Shown here in pieces: positions 40,940 through 48,903 of a stretch of DNA of 64,000 bases. The first letter of the stretch is position 1, and each line of letters starts with the position of its first letter. Source of the stretch: Desulfococcus sp041737845. GTDB lineage: Bacteria > Desulfobacterota > Desulfobacteria > Desulfobacterales > Desulfococcaceae. The position numbers were made by a program, and so were the translations under genes. The notes below the pieces were generated by a model. The model was given only the letters and a program-made list of their open reading frames with translations. It ran no database searches and was not told the DNA's origin. Location: positions 103,534 to 167,533 of the forward strand of contig NZ_JBGSQX010000146.1 in NCBI RefSeq assembly GCF_041737845.1, in the 5' to 3' direction.

Positions 40940-41503
40940 TTATTCCTTCACGCGTTCGACATAGTCGCCGGTTCGGGTATCGATGCGGAGCATCTCTCCC
41001 TGGTTGACGAAGGGCGGCACCTGAAGCACGTATCCGGTCTCCAGGGTGGCGGGCTTGGTGCTGCCGGCGGCCGTATCCCCCTTGGCCCAGGGCTCCGCTT
41101 CGGTCACCCTCAGGTCAACGAAGTTGGGCAGGGTCAGGCCGATGGGCCGCCCGTCGAACAGGAGGACATTGCAGAGGGTGTTGTCCTTGAGAAAATTCCT
41201 GCTGTCGCCGACCTGCTCCTCCGTCATCATGACCTGTTCGTAGTTGGTGGTGTTCATGAAGCAGTAAGTGGTGCCGTCATGGTAGAGGTACTCCATCTCC
41301 TGCTCTTCCAGGTTCGCCTCGTTGAATTTGTCTCCCGAACGGTAGGTCCTTTCGAACTGGGCGCCGGTGACCATGTTCTTGAGCTTGCATTTGTAGAGGG
41401 CCTGACCCTTGCCGGGCTTGACAAAGGCAAACTGGCTGATGACGTAGGGGTAGCCGTCGATTTCGATCTTGAGACCTTTTCTCAGGTCACTGCTTTCATA
41501 CAT
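40940..41503 (-). CDS. efp: Elongation factor P
   Basis: Relieves ribosome stalling at polyproline stretches. The 187-residue protein has the three-beta-domain EF-P layout. The tip-loop lysine is in FVKPGKGQALYKCKLKN (Lys 32), the usual site of post-translational modification. Domain II contains GTTYCFMNTTNYEQV. The C-terminal EF-P signature appears as LPPFVNQGE-like sequence VPPFVNQGEMLRIDTRTGDYVERV. AGGAGG precedes the ATG. I see no epmA or epmB in the window. It is 46 bases downstream of a TrpF-like gene on the same strand, and probably cotranscribed. Confidence 0.95.
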   Translation of the reverse strand: MYESSDLRKGLKIEIDGYPYVISQFAFVKPGKGQALYKCKLKNMVTGAQFERTYRSGDKFNEANLEEQEMEYLYHDGTTYCFMNTTNYEQVMMTEEQVGDSRNFLKDNTLCNVLLFDGRPIGLTLPNFVDLRVTEAEPWAKGDTAAGSTKPATLETGYVLQVPPFVNQGEMLRIDTRTGDYVERVKE

Positions 41504-41549
41504 GGTGGGTCGTTCCTCCTGAAGATGATACGGGTTATGGTGAAAAAAA

Positions 41550-42317
41550 TCAGGGCATGGGCATGGACGCTCCGGCCAGGCGGGCCTCCTCGATGAACCG
41601 CCGCACGCGCGCCATGTCTTTTTTGAACCGGATGGGGGCGCCGTCCGCATCTTTGGCGTTCGTGCGGGTGCAGCTGTCGACGCCTGCGGGTCGAGTGGCC
41701 ATGACGGCTTCGCGGACGTTTTCAGGCGACAGTCCGCCGGCCAGGATGACGGGGATGGGGCTCGCGGCCGCCAGGTCCCTTGCGACGCCCCAGTCGCAGG
41801 TGCGGCCGGTGATGCCGACAAACCCCCGGACGGGCTGCTCTTCGTCAAACGAGGCGGCCGGTCCTGCAAGCATCAGGGTGTCGGTCAGGAAATAGTCGCT
41901 GATCGGCGCGAACATCTCCGCCAGCGCCAGGCTGGGCACCTCTTTCCCCCTGCCGGGCGGGGCCACGGGGATGGCCCGCATGATGGCGACATCCGGATAG
42001 CGGTCCCGGATTCGGACCTGGAGCCGGAGGAGCGCTTCACATTCCGGGGAGATTCCCCGGGCGTCGGCCAGGGCTTCACAGAAGTGGACGATGTCCGGCT
42101 GGTAGTAGTCGATCACCCGGAATACCGTATCCGGGGTGTTGAACAGGGGGATGATGCTGCGCCTGGCATGTCCGCGGGAGGCGTCGACGGCCGCCTTGAT
42201 GCCGGCGTCGCGCCACCCGGCCTCCGTCGTGAGCACGCTGCCGATGTGGTCGCAGCCCATGGTGACGAGGGCTTCCGCCTCTTCGGGCGTTTGAATTTCG
42301 TAGATCTGGATAATCAT
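41550..42317 (-). CDS. TrpF-like (phosphoribosylanthranilate isomerase family) protein lacking the catalytic Cys
   Basis: A 255-residue TIM-barrel protein. The overall order matches TrpF: EEAEALVTMGCDHIGSVL in strand/helix 1-2, PVILAGGLSPENVREAV near the phosphate site, and GVDSCTRTNAKDADG at the end. The N-terminal KICG motif of true isomerases, which holds the general-base Cys, reads QIYE here. A DYFLTDT segment may keep the second catalytic Asp. It is therefore either inactive as an isomerase or a paralogue with another sugar-phosphate substrate. No other trp genes are present. No clear ribosome site precedes ATG 42317. Confidence 0.72.
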   Translation of the reverse strand: MIIQIYEIQTPEEAEALVTMGCDHIGSVLTTEAGWRDAGIKAAVDASRGHARRSIIPLFNTPDTVFRVIDYYQPDIVHFCEALADARGISPECEALLRLQVRIRDRYPDVAIMRAIPVAPPGRGKEVPSLALAEMFAPISDYFLTDTLMLAGPAASFDEEQPVRGFVGITGRTCDWGVARDLAAASPIPVILAGGLSPENVREAVMATRPAGVDSCTRTNAKDADGAPIRFKKDMARVRRFIEEARLAGASMPMP

Positions 42318-42341
42318 TCGTAAGGAGTGGAAGATTGAGGG

Positions 42342-42385
42342 CCTCGTAAAGGGTCCGATATCTGCGTTATGCTTCATCCCTCGTC
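42342..42385. repeat. Dispersed repeat, truncated copy C
   Basis: About 44 bases matching the left half of copies A and B, including TCCGATATCTGCGTTATGC and TCATCCCTCGTC. The right half is replaced by unrelated sequence, though a degraded end (GTTGACTTTTAG near 42429) may remain. It lies between the divergent TrpF-like gene and guaA. Confidence 0.65.
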
Positions 42386-42557
42386 TGCCCGTTAGACTGC
42401 GAAGGCGGCCCGGGCGGTGACGATTTAAGTTGACTTTTAGGGCGGTGTTTACCATATTCGGCATGTTTCCGCAAACCGTTTCCTGCGGAAAACTCGTGAT
42501 TCAATGGGGTTGGCAGGCCATGCCCCGATACCCGGAAAAAGCCAGGAGCGACGGTTC

Positions 42558-44090
42558 ATGATCATCATCATCGATTTCGGTTCACAATACAATCAGCTCA
42601 TCGCCAGAAGGGTCCGGGAGTGCCGGGTATACTGCCGGATCGTTCCCCCCACCCTCACCCTGGACGAGATCCGGGCGCTCCGCCCGGAGGGGATGATCCT
42701 TTCCGGCGGACCGTCCAGCATCTACGCTGAAAACAGCCCCAAGGCGGACCCGGGGATCCTGGATCTGGGCGTCCCCGTGCTGGGGATCTGCTACGGCATG
42801 CAGTTCATGATCGACGCCCTCGGGGGCGCGGTGCGCGGTGCGGGAAAGCGGGAATACGGCTTTGCCGAATTCACCATCCGGGAGGCCGCGGGGCTTTTCA
42901 AGGGGCTCACGGAGAAGACCATGCCCTGCTGGATGAGCCACGGGGATTCCGCCGAGGCCCTGCCGCCGGGGTTCGATATCATCGGGTCCACCGAAAACAC
43001 GGCCATCGGGGCCATTGCCTGCCCCGATAAAAAGCTCTACGGACTTCAGTTTCACCCCGAGGTCGAACACACCCCCAAAGGGCGGCAGATCCTCGAAAAT
43101 TTCCTATTCGACATCTGCGGATGCACGCCGGACTGGACCATGGCCTCCTTTGCCGAGGAGGCCGTAGAAGCCGTCCGCAGCCAGGTGGGCGCCAAGAAGG
43201 TGATTTTGGGCCTGAGCGGCGGCGTCGACTCATCGGTCACCGGGCTCCTGATCCATAAAGCCATCGGATCAAACCTCACCTGCATCTTCGTGGACAACGG
43301 CCTGCTCCGGAAGAACGAGGCGGAAAAACTGAAGGTGTCTTTTCGGCAGCACCTCCACATGAACATCCTCTTCGTCGACGCCGGGGATCAGTTCCTCGAC
43401 GCCCTTGCCGGCGTCTCCGACCCGGAACAGAAGCGGAAGATCATCGGGAAGATCTTCATGGACGTTTTCGAGGCCGAGGCCAAAAAGATTGCGGATGCCG
43501 ATTTCCTGGCCCAGGGCACCCTCTATCCCGACATCATCGAGTCCGTTTCCGCCTTCGGCGGCCCCACGGCCGTGATCAAGTCCCATCATAACGTGGGCGG
43601 CCTGCCCGAAAAGATGAAGCTCAAGCTCGTCGAACCCCTCAAATACCTTTTCAAGGACGAGGTCCGGCAGCTCGGGGAGGCCCTCGGGCTGGACGAGGAG
43701 CTTGTCTGGCGGCAGCCGTTTCCCGGCCCGGGGCTGGCCATCCGGGTCCTGGGCGAGGTCACCCGGGAGCGCCTCGACATCCTTCGGGAGGCCGATGCCG
43801 TCCTGCTGGAGGAGATCCGCCGGAGTGGTTATTACCGAAAGATCTGGCAGTCGTTTGCAGTCCTCCTGCCCATCAAGAGCGTCGGCGTCATGGGGGACCA
43901 GCGGACATACGAAAATATCCTGGCCATCCGGGCCGTGACCAGCAAAGACGCCATGACCGCCGACTGGGCGAAGCTGCCCCATGAGCTCCTGGGCATCATC
44001 TCCAATCGCATCATCAACGAGGTGAAAGGCGTCAACCGGGTTGTCTACGACATCAGCTCCAAACCGCCTTCAACCATCGAATGGGAATAG
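42558..44090 (+). CDS. guaA: GMP synthase (glutamine-hydrolysing)
   Basis: Converts XMP to GMP with glutamine. The 510-residue protein has an N-terminal class I amidotransferase domain (IDFGSQYNQLIARRVRE, nucleophile Cys in LGICYGMQ, His/Glu in GLQFHPEVEHT). The ATP-pyrophosphatase domain has the P-loop LGLSGGVDSSVTGLL, and the C-terminal dimerisation domain ends in DISSKPPSTIEWE. AGGAG precedes ATG 42558; the frame extension to 42504 is not needed. The coiled-coil membrane protein gene starts 6 bases downstream. Confidence 0.96.
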   Translation: MIIIIDFGSQYNQLIARRVRECRVYCRIVPPTLTLDEIRALRPEGMILSGGPSSIYAENSPKADPGILDLGVPVLGICYGMQFMIDALGGAVRGAGKREYGFAEFTIREAAGLFKGLTEKTMPCWMSHGDSAEALPPGFDIIGSTENTAIGAIACPDKKLYGLQFHPEVEHTPKGRQILENFLFDICGCTPDWTMASFAEEAVEAVRSQVGAKKVILGLSGGVDSSVTGLLIHKAIGSNLTCIFVDNGLLRKNEAEKLKVSFRQHLHMNILFVDAGDQFLDALAGVSDPEQKRKIIGKIFMDVFEAEAKKIADADFLAQGTLYPDIIESVSAFGGPTAVIKSHHNVGGLPEKMKLKLVEPLKYLFKDEVRQLGEALGLDEELVWRQPFPGPGLAIRVLGEVTRERLDILREADAVLLEEIRRSGYYRKIWQSFAVLLPIKSVGVMGDQRTYENILAIRAVTSKDAMTADWAKLPHELLGIISNRIINEVKGVNRVVYDISSKPPSTIEWE

Positions 44091-44096
44091 CGCACC

Positions 44097-45134
44097 ATGA
44101 ACCAGCGGTCGTCGTCATCCGGCTTCAGGATCGGCCCCGACGATGAAGACATAGATCCGGATCCCTACGGCCGGCCGGGCGCCCCCAGGCGCGCGCGCTC
44201 GGGAGAAGACCCCCGGATCGCCAGGCTCCGCCGGCGGCTGACCCTCATCAGCATTCTGATGCCCCTTCTCGTCGTCCTCATGGTCGCCCTGGCTTACGGC
44301 ATCCTGGAAAAACGCATACTGAAAGTGCAGCACGCCGACTCGGCGGAACTTCAGGTTCTGCTGAAGTCGCTGGGAGAGCTTACGGCCGGTGCAAAAAGCA
44401 CGAAGGAGAGCTTGGCCGAGGCGGTCCGCCGGCAGGACCTCCTGAAGAAGAGCGTGGATGACAGGGATGCGTCCATGGACGAGGCCTTCATGGTTTTTGA
44501 GAAGACATCCAGGACCCTCCGCCAGGACATGAAAGCGGTCGAAGGAAAAATCGTGCCCATCCATGAAAAGCTGAAGGCGGTGGAGGTGCATCTGCGCCGG
44601 ATCGATGCCGAAAAGGCCGACACCGCGCGGATTGCCGCTGCGGAAAAGGCCCTTGCGGACGCCCTCGCCGATCTCAGGAACAGCGACCTTGCGAAACTGG
44701 GCGAGCGCATTGACGCCGTCGGCGCATCTGTTGCCCCGGTCAGAACCGATCTCGATGCCTCCCGGAAAGCCCTGTCGGCCCTGGAAGAGGCCCACGCCCG
44801 GGACCATGCCGCCGTCCGGCAGGCCGTCGAGGGCGCCAAAGGCGAGCTGGCGGGGCTCTCGGCCGACTACAAGCAGCTCAAGAAGGACCTGGTCGACGTT
44901 CTGTCGGTGACCATCGACCAGAAAGGGCTCAGCCGGGCCATTGAGACCCAGGAGAAAAATGTTCGGGCCGAGATCCAGGGAATCAAGCGAAGCCTCGAGT
45001 CCAAGGATCGGACCCTCTCCCAACTGCAGGCGGAGTTGGGCAGCCTGGAAAAACGCGTCACCGCCCTTGGCAGGAACCGTGCCCCCCTTGGGGCGCCCAA
45101 GCCGGGCTCCTTCATCGAACAAAACATCGAATAG
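44097..45134 (+). CDS. Hypothetical coiled-coil membrane protein
   Basis: A 345-residue protein of unknown function. The cytoplasmic N-terminus (about 45 residues) is acidic then basic. A single transmembrane helix follows (LTLISILMPLLVVLMVALAYGI, about residues 52-73). The rest is a long, almost continuous coiled coil rich in Ala, Leu, Lys and Glu (residues 80-330). This topology suits an envelope scaffold or structural protein. It is tightly linked to guaA (6-base gap), but that may only reflect compact gene packing. I recognise no family motif. Confidence 0.72.
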   Translation: MNQRSSSSGFRIGPDDEDIDPDPYGRPGAPRRARSGEDPRIARLRRRLTLISILMPLLVVLMVALAYGILEKRILKVQHADSAELQVLLKSLGELTAGAKSTKESLAEAVRRQDLLKKSVDDRDASMDEAFMVFEKTSRTLRQDMKAVEGKIVPIHEKLKAVEVHLRRIDAEKADTARIAAAEKALADALADLRNSDLAKLGERIDAVGASVAPVRTDLDASRKALSALEEAHARDHAAVRQAVEGAKGELAGLSADYKQLKKDLVDVLSVTIDQKGLSRAIETQEKNVRAEIQGIKRSLESKDRTLSQLQAELGSLEKRVTALGRNRAPLGAPKPGSFIEQNIE

Positions 45135-45170
45135 CGGATCCGGTGCCTGCTTCCCTCGGAACCGGCGGCC

Positions 45171-45917
45171 TTATTCGAGAATCCTTTCAATCCTGACGAT
45201 GTCCTCCGGCAGATCGACCTCGGGCGAGTCATAGGGGGTGACGACGACCTGGATCCGGTAACCGTGCTCCAGGGCGCGGAGCTGCTCCAGCTTTTCAATC
45301 GCCTCCAGCCGGCCTTCGGGCAGCCGCCGGAAGGTCTCCAGAAACCTCCGGGTATAGGCGTACACGCCGAGGTGCTTGTAGGTGTCGAAGACGGTCCCCG
45401 GGTCCCGTCCGAAGGGGATGGGCGACCGGGAAAAGTAGAGGGCATATCCCCGGATGTCGAAGGTGACCTTCACGTCCTTGGGGTTGGTGATTTCATCGGG
45501 ATTGACGATCCTGAAGGCCAGGGTGGTCATGCCGATCTCGTCTCCGCCGGTTTTTCGGGCCGAAAACAACGGCGCCGCGACCTGCTCGATGCACCTGGGG
45601 TCCAACAGCGGCTGATCCCCCTGCACGTTGATCACGATGTCGTCCGGGGAGAGCCCCATCCGGGCCGCGGCATCGGCGACCCGGTCCGTCCCCGACCGGT
45701 TGTCCGCGGCGGTCATGATCGCCCGGCCGCCGAACCCCGCGACCGCATCGGCAATCCTTGGGTCGTCTGTCGCGACCACCACATCCGTGACCTGCTTTGC
45801 GCCGAGGGCGGCTTCGTACACCCGCTGGATCATGGGTCTTCCGCAGATCAGGGCCAGGGGTTTGCCCTCAAACCGGCTTGAACTGAACCTCGACGGTATA
45901 ATGACCGCGGTCTTCAT
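45171..45917 (-). CDS. kdsB: 3-deoxy-manno-octulosonate cytidylyltransferase
   Basis: Activates Kdo as CMP-Kdo for lipopolysaccharide core synthesis. The 248-residue enzyme has AVIIPSRFSSSRFEGKPLA, the CTP-binding VVVATDDPRIADAV, NVQGDQPLLDP, and YFSRSPIPFGRD with YKHLGVYAYTRRFL, all KdsB signatures. ATG 45917 is preferred over GTG 45920; GGAG lies about 12 bases upstream. Presence indicates a Gram-negative outer membrane with LPS. It converges with the coiled-coil protein gene. Confidence 0.94.
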   Translation of the reverse strand: MKTAVIIPSRFSSSRFEGKPLALICGRPMIQRVYEAALGAKQVTDVVVATDDPRIADAVAGFGGRAIMTAADNRSGTDRVADAAARMGLSPDDIVINVQGDQPLLDPRCIEQVAAPLFSARKTGGDEIGMTTLAFRIVNPDEITNPKDVKVTFDIRGYALYFSRSPIPFGRDPGTVFDTYKHLGVYAYTRRFLETFRRLPEGRLEAIEKLEQLRALEHGYRIQVVVTPYDSPEVDLPEDIVRIERILE

Positions 45918-45989
45918 CACGCTGATTCTCCATTTCGCGCCGGATGCGCTCCGGGGCGGCTTTGCCGAGCCGGCCCCATGGCGCCCGGA

Positions 45990-46622
45990 TCAGAAGGGCC
46001 AGAGGAGGCACCCGCCGCTTCGACCCGATCCCTTTTCGCAGGCCGGCATCTGCCGCCCGTAGCTCATGGCCCGGGTTTGAACCCCCTGCGCAACCCGCCT
46101 CAGCCAGGCTTTGCTCCGCCAGGTGCCGCGGTTGTAGCCCGCATGTCCCTCGTGGTAAGCCAGGTAAAGACGGTAGGCGTCATCCTTGGGGATGCCGCAC
46201 CGGATATGGCTGAGGTGGCAGTACCATCCCACGAAGTCGACGGCGTCCCCGAAATTGTCCCGGTCCGCAAAGGCGCCGCCGGCCGCATCCCGGTAGTCGT
46301 CCCAGGTGGCGTCGAGGGCCTGGGGGTAGCCGTAGGCCGACGACGGTCGGGGGCCGGGAAAGATGAACAGGCAGGTGGTCCGGGGCGGTTTGGCATCGGA
46401 ATAAAACCCCGATTCCTGGCGGATGATGGCCATCATCACGGGGATGGGCACCTGCCAGCGGTCCCGGGCAGCCGCCGCATCGTCATACCATTGGGGCCGC
46501 TCCCGGAAGATGCCACAGACATTTTCGGCGTTCCGGGGCGGCTGGGTCGCGCAGCCTCCCGCCGCCAGGAGGAACATGGCGATGATCCAGAGGATCAGGG
46601 GATGCGCTGGGGGCCGTTTCAT
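45990..46622 (-). CDS. Lytic transglycosylase-like lipoprotein
   Basis: A 210-residue predicted outer-membrane lipoprotein. The signal peptide ends in a lipobox (FLLAAGGC). The SLT-type lysozyme fold has the catalytic Glu in MMAIIRQESGFYSDA, then SAYGYPQALDATWDDY and the AGYNRGTW motif. It resembles MltE/EmtA-like endolytic enzymes in size. A 22-base palindrome lies just before the ATG. The start at 46622 gives a proper signal peptide; the longer frame to 46661 runs through the palindrome. The C-terminus (about 20 residues) is rich in Gly and Cys. Confidence 0.82.
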   Translation of the reverse strand: MKRPPAHPLILWIIAMFLLAAGGCATQPPRNAENVCGIFRERPQWYDDAAAARDRWQVPIPVMMAIIRQESGFYSDAKPPRTTCLFIFPGPRPSSAYGYPQALDATWDDYRDAAGGAFADRDNFGDAVDFVGWYCHLSHIRCGIPKDDAYRLYLAYHEGHAGYNRGTWRSKAWLRRVAQGVQTRAMSYGRQMPACEKGSGRSGGCLLWPF

Positions 46623-46634
46623 AAGTCGAGGATT

Positions 46635-46656
46635 ATCGCCCGCATACGCGGGCGAT
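46635..46656. promoter_or_regulatory. Perfect 22-base palindrome before the lytic transglycosylase gene
   Basis: ATCGCCCGC (46635-46643) and GCGGGCGAT (46648-46656) with a 4-base loop. It lies 12 bases before the ATG on the minus strand and 23 bases after the upstream thioesterase stop. It has no T-run on either strand. It could be an mRNA hairpin that hides the start region, or a regulator site. Confidence 0.45.
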
Positions 46657-46678
46657 GTCAAATCCTGTTTTTATGGCG

Positions 46679-47152
46679 TCAGGCCCCGGGCTTCATGTTC
46701 TCGGGCATCTTTACCGCGACGACCTCGCCCCTGGCGCAGACCTTGCCGCCCGCCGACAGGGTCGATTCTACGACCACCTTTTTCCCCTTGATCTCCTTGA
46801 CCCTGCCGCGGATTTCCAGGGGGCCGTCGATGGGCGTCGGTGCGAGATAGTTCACGTGGAGGGAGGCGGTCACGAACCGCAGCGGCGGGTCGGTGTCCAT
46901 CCCGCGTCCCTCGGCCCGATAGGCGGCGGCTGCGGCCGTTCCGGTGGAATGGCAGTCGATCAGCGACGCGATCAGCCCGCCATAGACGTATCCGGGAACG
47001 GCGGTGTGGTAGGGGCGCGGGGTATAGACGGCGACGCTCTCTTCGCCGTCCCAGCGGCTCTTGATCTGGTGCCCGTGTTCGTTCAGCCGGCCGCATCCAT
47101 AGCAGTGGCTCACGTCATCGGGGTAATAGTCTTGAAATGCCAACTCACTCAT
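46679..47152 (-). CDS. PaaI-type hotdog-fold thioesterase
   Basis: A 157-residue acyl-CoA thioesterase-family protein. Features: HCYGCGRLNEHGHQIKS at the N-terminus, the active-region VYGGLIASLIDCHSTGTAA and a final strand VVVESTLSAGGKVCARGEVV. In this group the Asp/His near GGLIASLIDCH polarise the thioester. The CYGCG motif is common in the family's larger members. AAGGAGAG precedes ATG 47152; the frame extension to 47275 is not supported. The substrate is unknown. Confidence 0.83.
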   Translation of the reverse strand: MSELAFQDYYPDDVSHCYGCGRLNEHGHQIKSRWDGEESVAVYTPRPYHTAVPGYVYGGLIASLIDCHSTGTAAAAAYRAEGRGMDTDPPLRFVTASLHVNYLAPTPIDGPLEIRGRVKEIKGKKVVVESTLSAGGKVCARGEVVAVKMPENMKPGA

Positions 47153-47560
47153 CGGTCTCTCCTTTCGAAATTCCGGGTTCCGGGTGTTTAGGGTGCCAGG
47201 GTCAAACATCTCCGTCACAGGGAGACGGCGCTCTATAAGAGAAGCATCTCGATAGCACATTCGAATCCTGGACACAAGAGGGATATGGCAGGGAAATTTG
47301 GAAAATCAAAAGCCTGAAAACCGGCAGGCAACGTGCGATCTATTCCATCCGCATCAGCATGTCTCTCCGGGCGACACTCACCATGGACGGGAATTATTTG
47401 CGGTTTATCTCCCTTCATCCGGACCACGATTCCGCCTGTTCTTAGCGGCTTTAATACAGCAAGGCGAAATTATCGGTCGTACGCCTCCCCAAAATCAGCT
47501 ATACTCAGCCTTCTTTATGAATCCCCGTTTTGGAGTACATCAGGCGAAGGGAGGGCACGG
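47153..47560. other. Intergenic region between thioesterase and small membrane proteins
   Basis: About 410 bases separating divergent genes. Two open frames here (47298-47570 and the upstream part of 47333-47722) have no ribosome site, and neither has an ordinary composition. A TATACT hexamer at 47500-47505 could be a -10 for the following genes, but no -35 is evident. I see no RNA gene. Confidence 0.4.
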
Positions 47561-47722
47561 GTGTTTCTGAAATCGCCGGTTAGCCGAAAGGACTGGAAGG
47601 AATTCCTCAAGAAAACGCCCGTGGTGATTCTATTGCTGATTGTCATCATGCTGGGGATTCGTTTTATCATCACCGCATACTTCATGATTTCTGAAGCGTT
47701 GCGCGCCGGCGGGGGCGGATGA
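47561..47722 (+). CDS. 53-residue membrane protein
   Basis: A tiny protein starting at GTG, with GGGAGG at good spacing. A basic N-terminus (SPVSRKDWKEFLKKTP) precedes one transmembrane helix VVILLLIVIMLGIRFIITAYF. Function unknown. Its stop overlaps the next ATG (47719-47722), so the two small membrane proteins are coupled and may form a complex. Confidence 0.62.
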   Translation: MFLKSPVSRKDWKEFLKKTPVVILLLIVIMLGIRFIITAYFMISEALRAGGGG

Positions 47723-47991
47723 CCATGATTTTCTGGGTGATCAAACAGGTCCTGCTGATTCTGGCGGGGTGCTTCTTCCTGGCCTTCGGGGTGTCGGTGT
47801 TGATCCAGTCTTACGGTCTTAAGGATCCTTTTTCCTTTGTGCTCACCTTTTTTGCGTCCAACCTGATGATCCTCATCAGCGCCGCCATCCTTCTGGGACT
47901 GGTGCTCCGGCTGGTATCTTTTTACCGGCGGCGGGGCGTAAAGCCGGACAGCACGCCTGAGCGCGTCGCGCCTGACGACGAGGGCGAATAA
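47719..47991 (+). CDS. 90-residue membrane protein
   Basis: A small protein with two transmembrane helices (VLLILAGCFFLAFGVSVLI and LMILISAAILLGLVLRLVSF) and a polar, basic then acidic C-terminal tail on the cytoplasmic side (RRRGVKPD to EGE). No family recognised. It is translationally coupled to the 53-residue membrane protein, and converges with the PagL-like gene. Confidence 0.65.
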   Translation: MTMIFWVIKQVLLILAGCFFLAFGVSVLIQSYGLKDPFSFVLTFFASNLMILISAAILLGLVLRLVSFYRRRGVKPDSTPERVAPDDEGE

Positions 47992-48013
47992 CGGCCCGTG
48001 AATTCTGCGAAGG

Positions 48014-48565
48014 TCAGAATTTCAGACCCAGCTCGATGACGTGGAAGTTGAGGCCCGGGTTGTTGTCATAAAGGTTTGCGTTGGAGATGTGTTCCCAGGC
48101 ATACCCGACCATAATCCGGCTGCCCAGGTCGATCCGGGCGCCGACATCGGTGGCCAGGGTGAACCATCCCCCCAAGTCCTCCCGCCCATACTCGTGTTCG
48201 GTCAGGCCGCTGGGACGGACGGTCGCAAAGGCCGTGAGACGATCCCATGGAAACGTGAGTTCAAGCTGCGGGCCGAAGCCCGCCATGATCCCCGTATCGT
48301 CAGCGGCGTGCAGGAGGCTCACGGCGCAGACCAGCGCCGGCGTGAGGGTCCAGCCGTCGCCCCATGTGATATAGGGAGAAAAAACCATCCTGCCGTTGAC
48401 CTCATAGAGATCGAAATCTTCCACCTCCGAGAACGCATCAAAGCCCACCCTCGCCGTAACGTCCATGGAAGAGGACGCAGCGGCCGCAGGCGACGGCATG
48501 ACGGCGCAGAGCAGCGCCAGCGCCGCCGCGCAGATCCAGCGCTCAAAAAATTTCGCTCTTTTCAA
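48014..48565 (-). CDS. PagL-like outer-membrane lipid A 3-O-deacylase
   Basis: A 183-residue secreted beta-barrel protein. A signal peptide (about 29 residues, ending SPAAAASS) is followed by alternating strands. The C-terminus carries the PagL catalytic pattern EHISNANLYDNNPG with His-Ser-Asn, and it ends in the outer-membrane-type FHVIELGLKF. PagL removes the 3-O acyl chain from lipid A, altering its recognition and permeability. The start is a TTG with AAAGGTGA upstream. The family includes acyloxyacyl hydrolases of similar size. Confidence 0.78.
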   Translation of the reverse strand: MKRAKFFERWICAAALALLCAVMPSPAAAASSSMDVTARVGFDAFSEVEDFDLYEVNGRMVFSPYITWGDGWTLTPALVCAVSLLHAADDTGIMAGFGPQLELTFPWDRLTAFATVRPSGLTEHEYGREDLGGWFTLATDVGARIDLGSRIMVGYAWEHISNANLYDNNPGLNFHVIELGLKF

Positions 48566-48689
48566 CGCTTCACCTTTCGTGTGTCATGGTTATTTTCCGA
48601 TGTTCCGTTCCGTTGATTCGCACCGCTTCTGCGCCTCAGAAGGGATCGGTTGAAGAGGCTGATGTTTACTTATTACAGGCAGGCGAAAA

Positions 48690-48845
48690 ATGCAAAACAA
48701 ATCAGGAGAATGCACCTGCGGATGTCCCTGTCTCGATCTTTTTCCGGCGCCGCGCGGGGATCGCCGGACGGCACCCGGCGGCATGCCGTCTGACGCGGCT
48801 GAATCGCTGCTCCGAAACAGGCGTGAATTCCCAAAACTTTCTTGA
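48690..48845 (+). CDS. Possible 51-residue Cys-rich peptide
   Basis: A short frame with four closely spaced cysteines near its start (SGECTCGCPCLDLF), then a Pro/Arg-rich tail. An AGGCG stretch upstream is a weak ribosome site. Its stop codon overlaps the -35 box of the following gene's promoter. I do not recognise a family. It is listed because the cysteine pattern is unusual in random frames, but it may not be a gene. Confidence 0.25.
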   Translation: MQNKSGECTCGCPCLDLFPAPRGDRRTAPGGMPSDAAESLLRNRREFPKLS

Positions 48846-48870
48846 CAGGAGCATGTTTTAGTCCTATCAA
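48842..48870 (+). promoter_or_regulatory. Sigma70-type promoter of the NifX-like gene
   Basis: A perfect TTGACA (48842-48847) and TATCAA (48865-48870) with a 17-base spacer. A start near 48878 would give a 26-base leader carrying AAGGAG just before ATG 48904. Confidence 0.6.
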
Positions 48871-48903
48871 AGGCTTTTCAATATCATTGTAAGGAGCCGC
48901 AGA

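Noticed and set aside
32249..42385. Repeats as a CRISPR array or insertion sequence
   Set aside because: Only two full copies 8 kb apart and one half copy, each palindromic about 118 bases, with no spacers, cas genes or transposase nearby.
47298..47570. 90-codon frame before the small membrane proteins
   Set aside because: No ribosome site and no recognisable pattern; overlapping frame 47561-47722 has a better start and a clear membrane helix.
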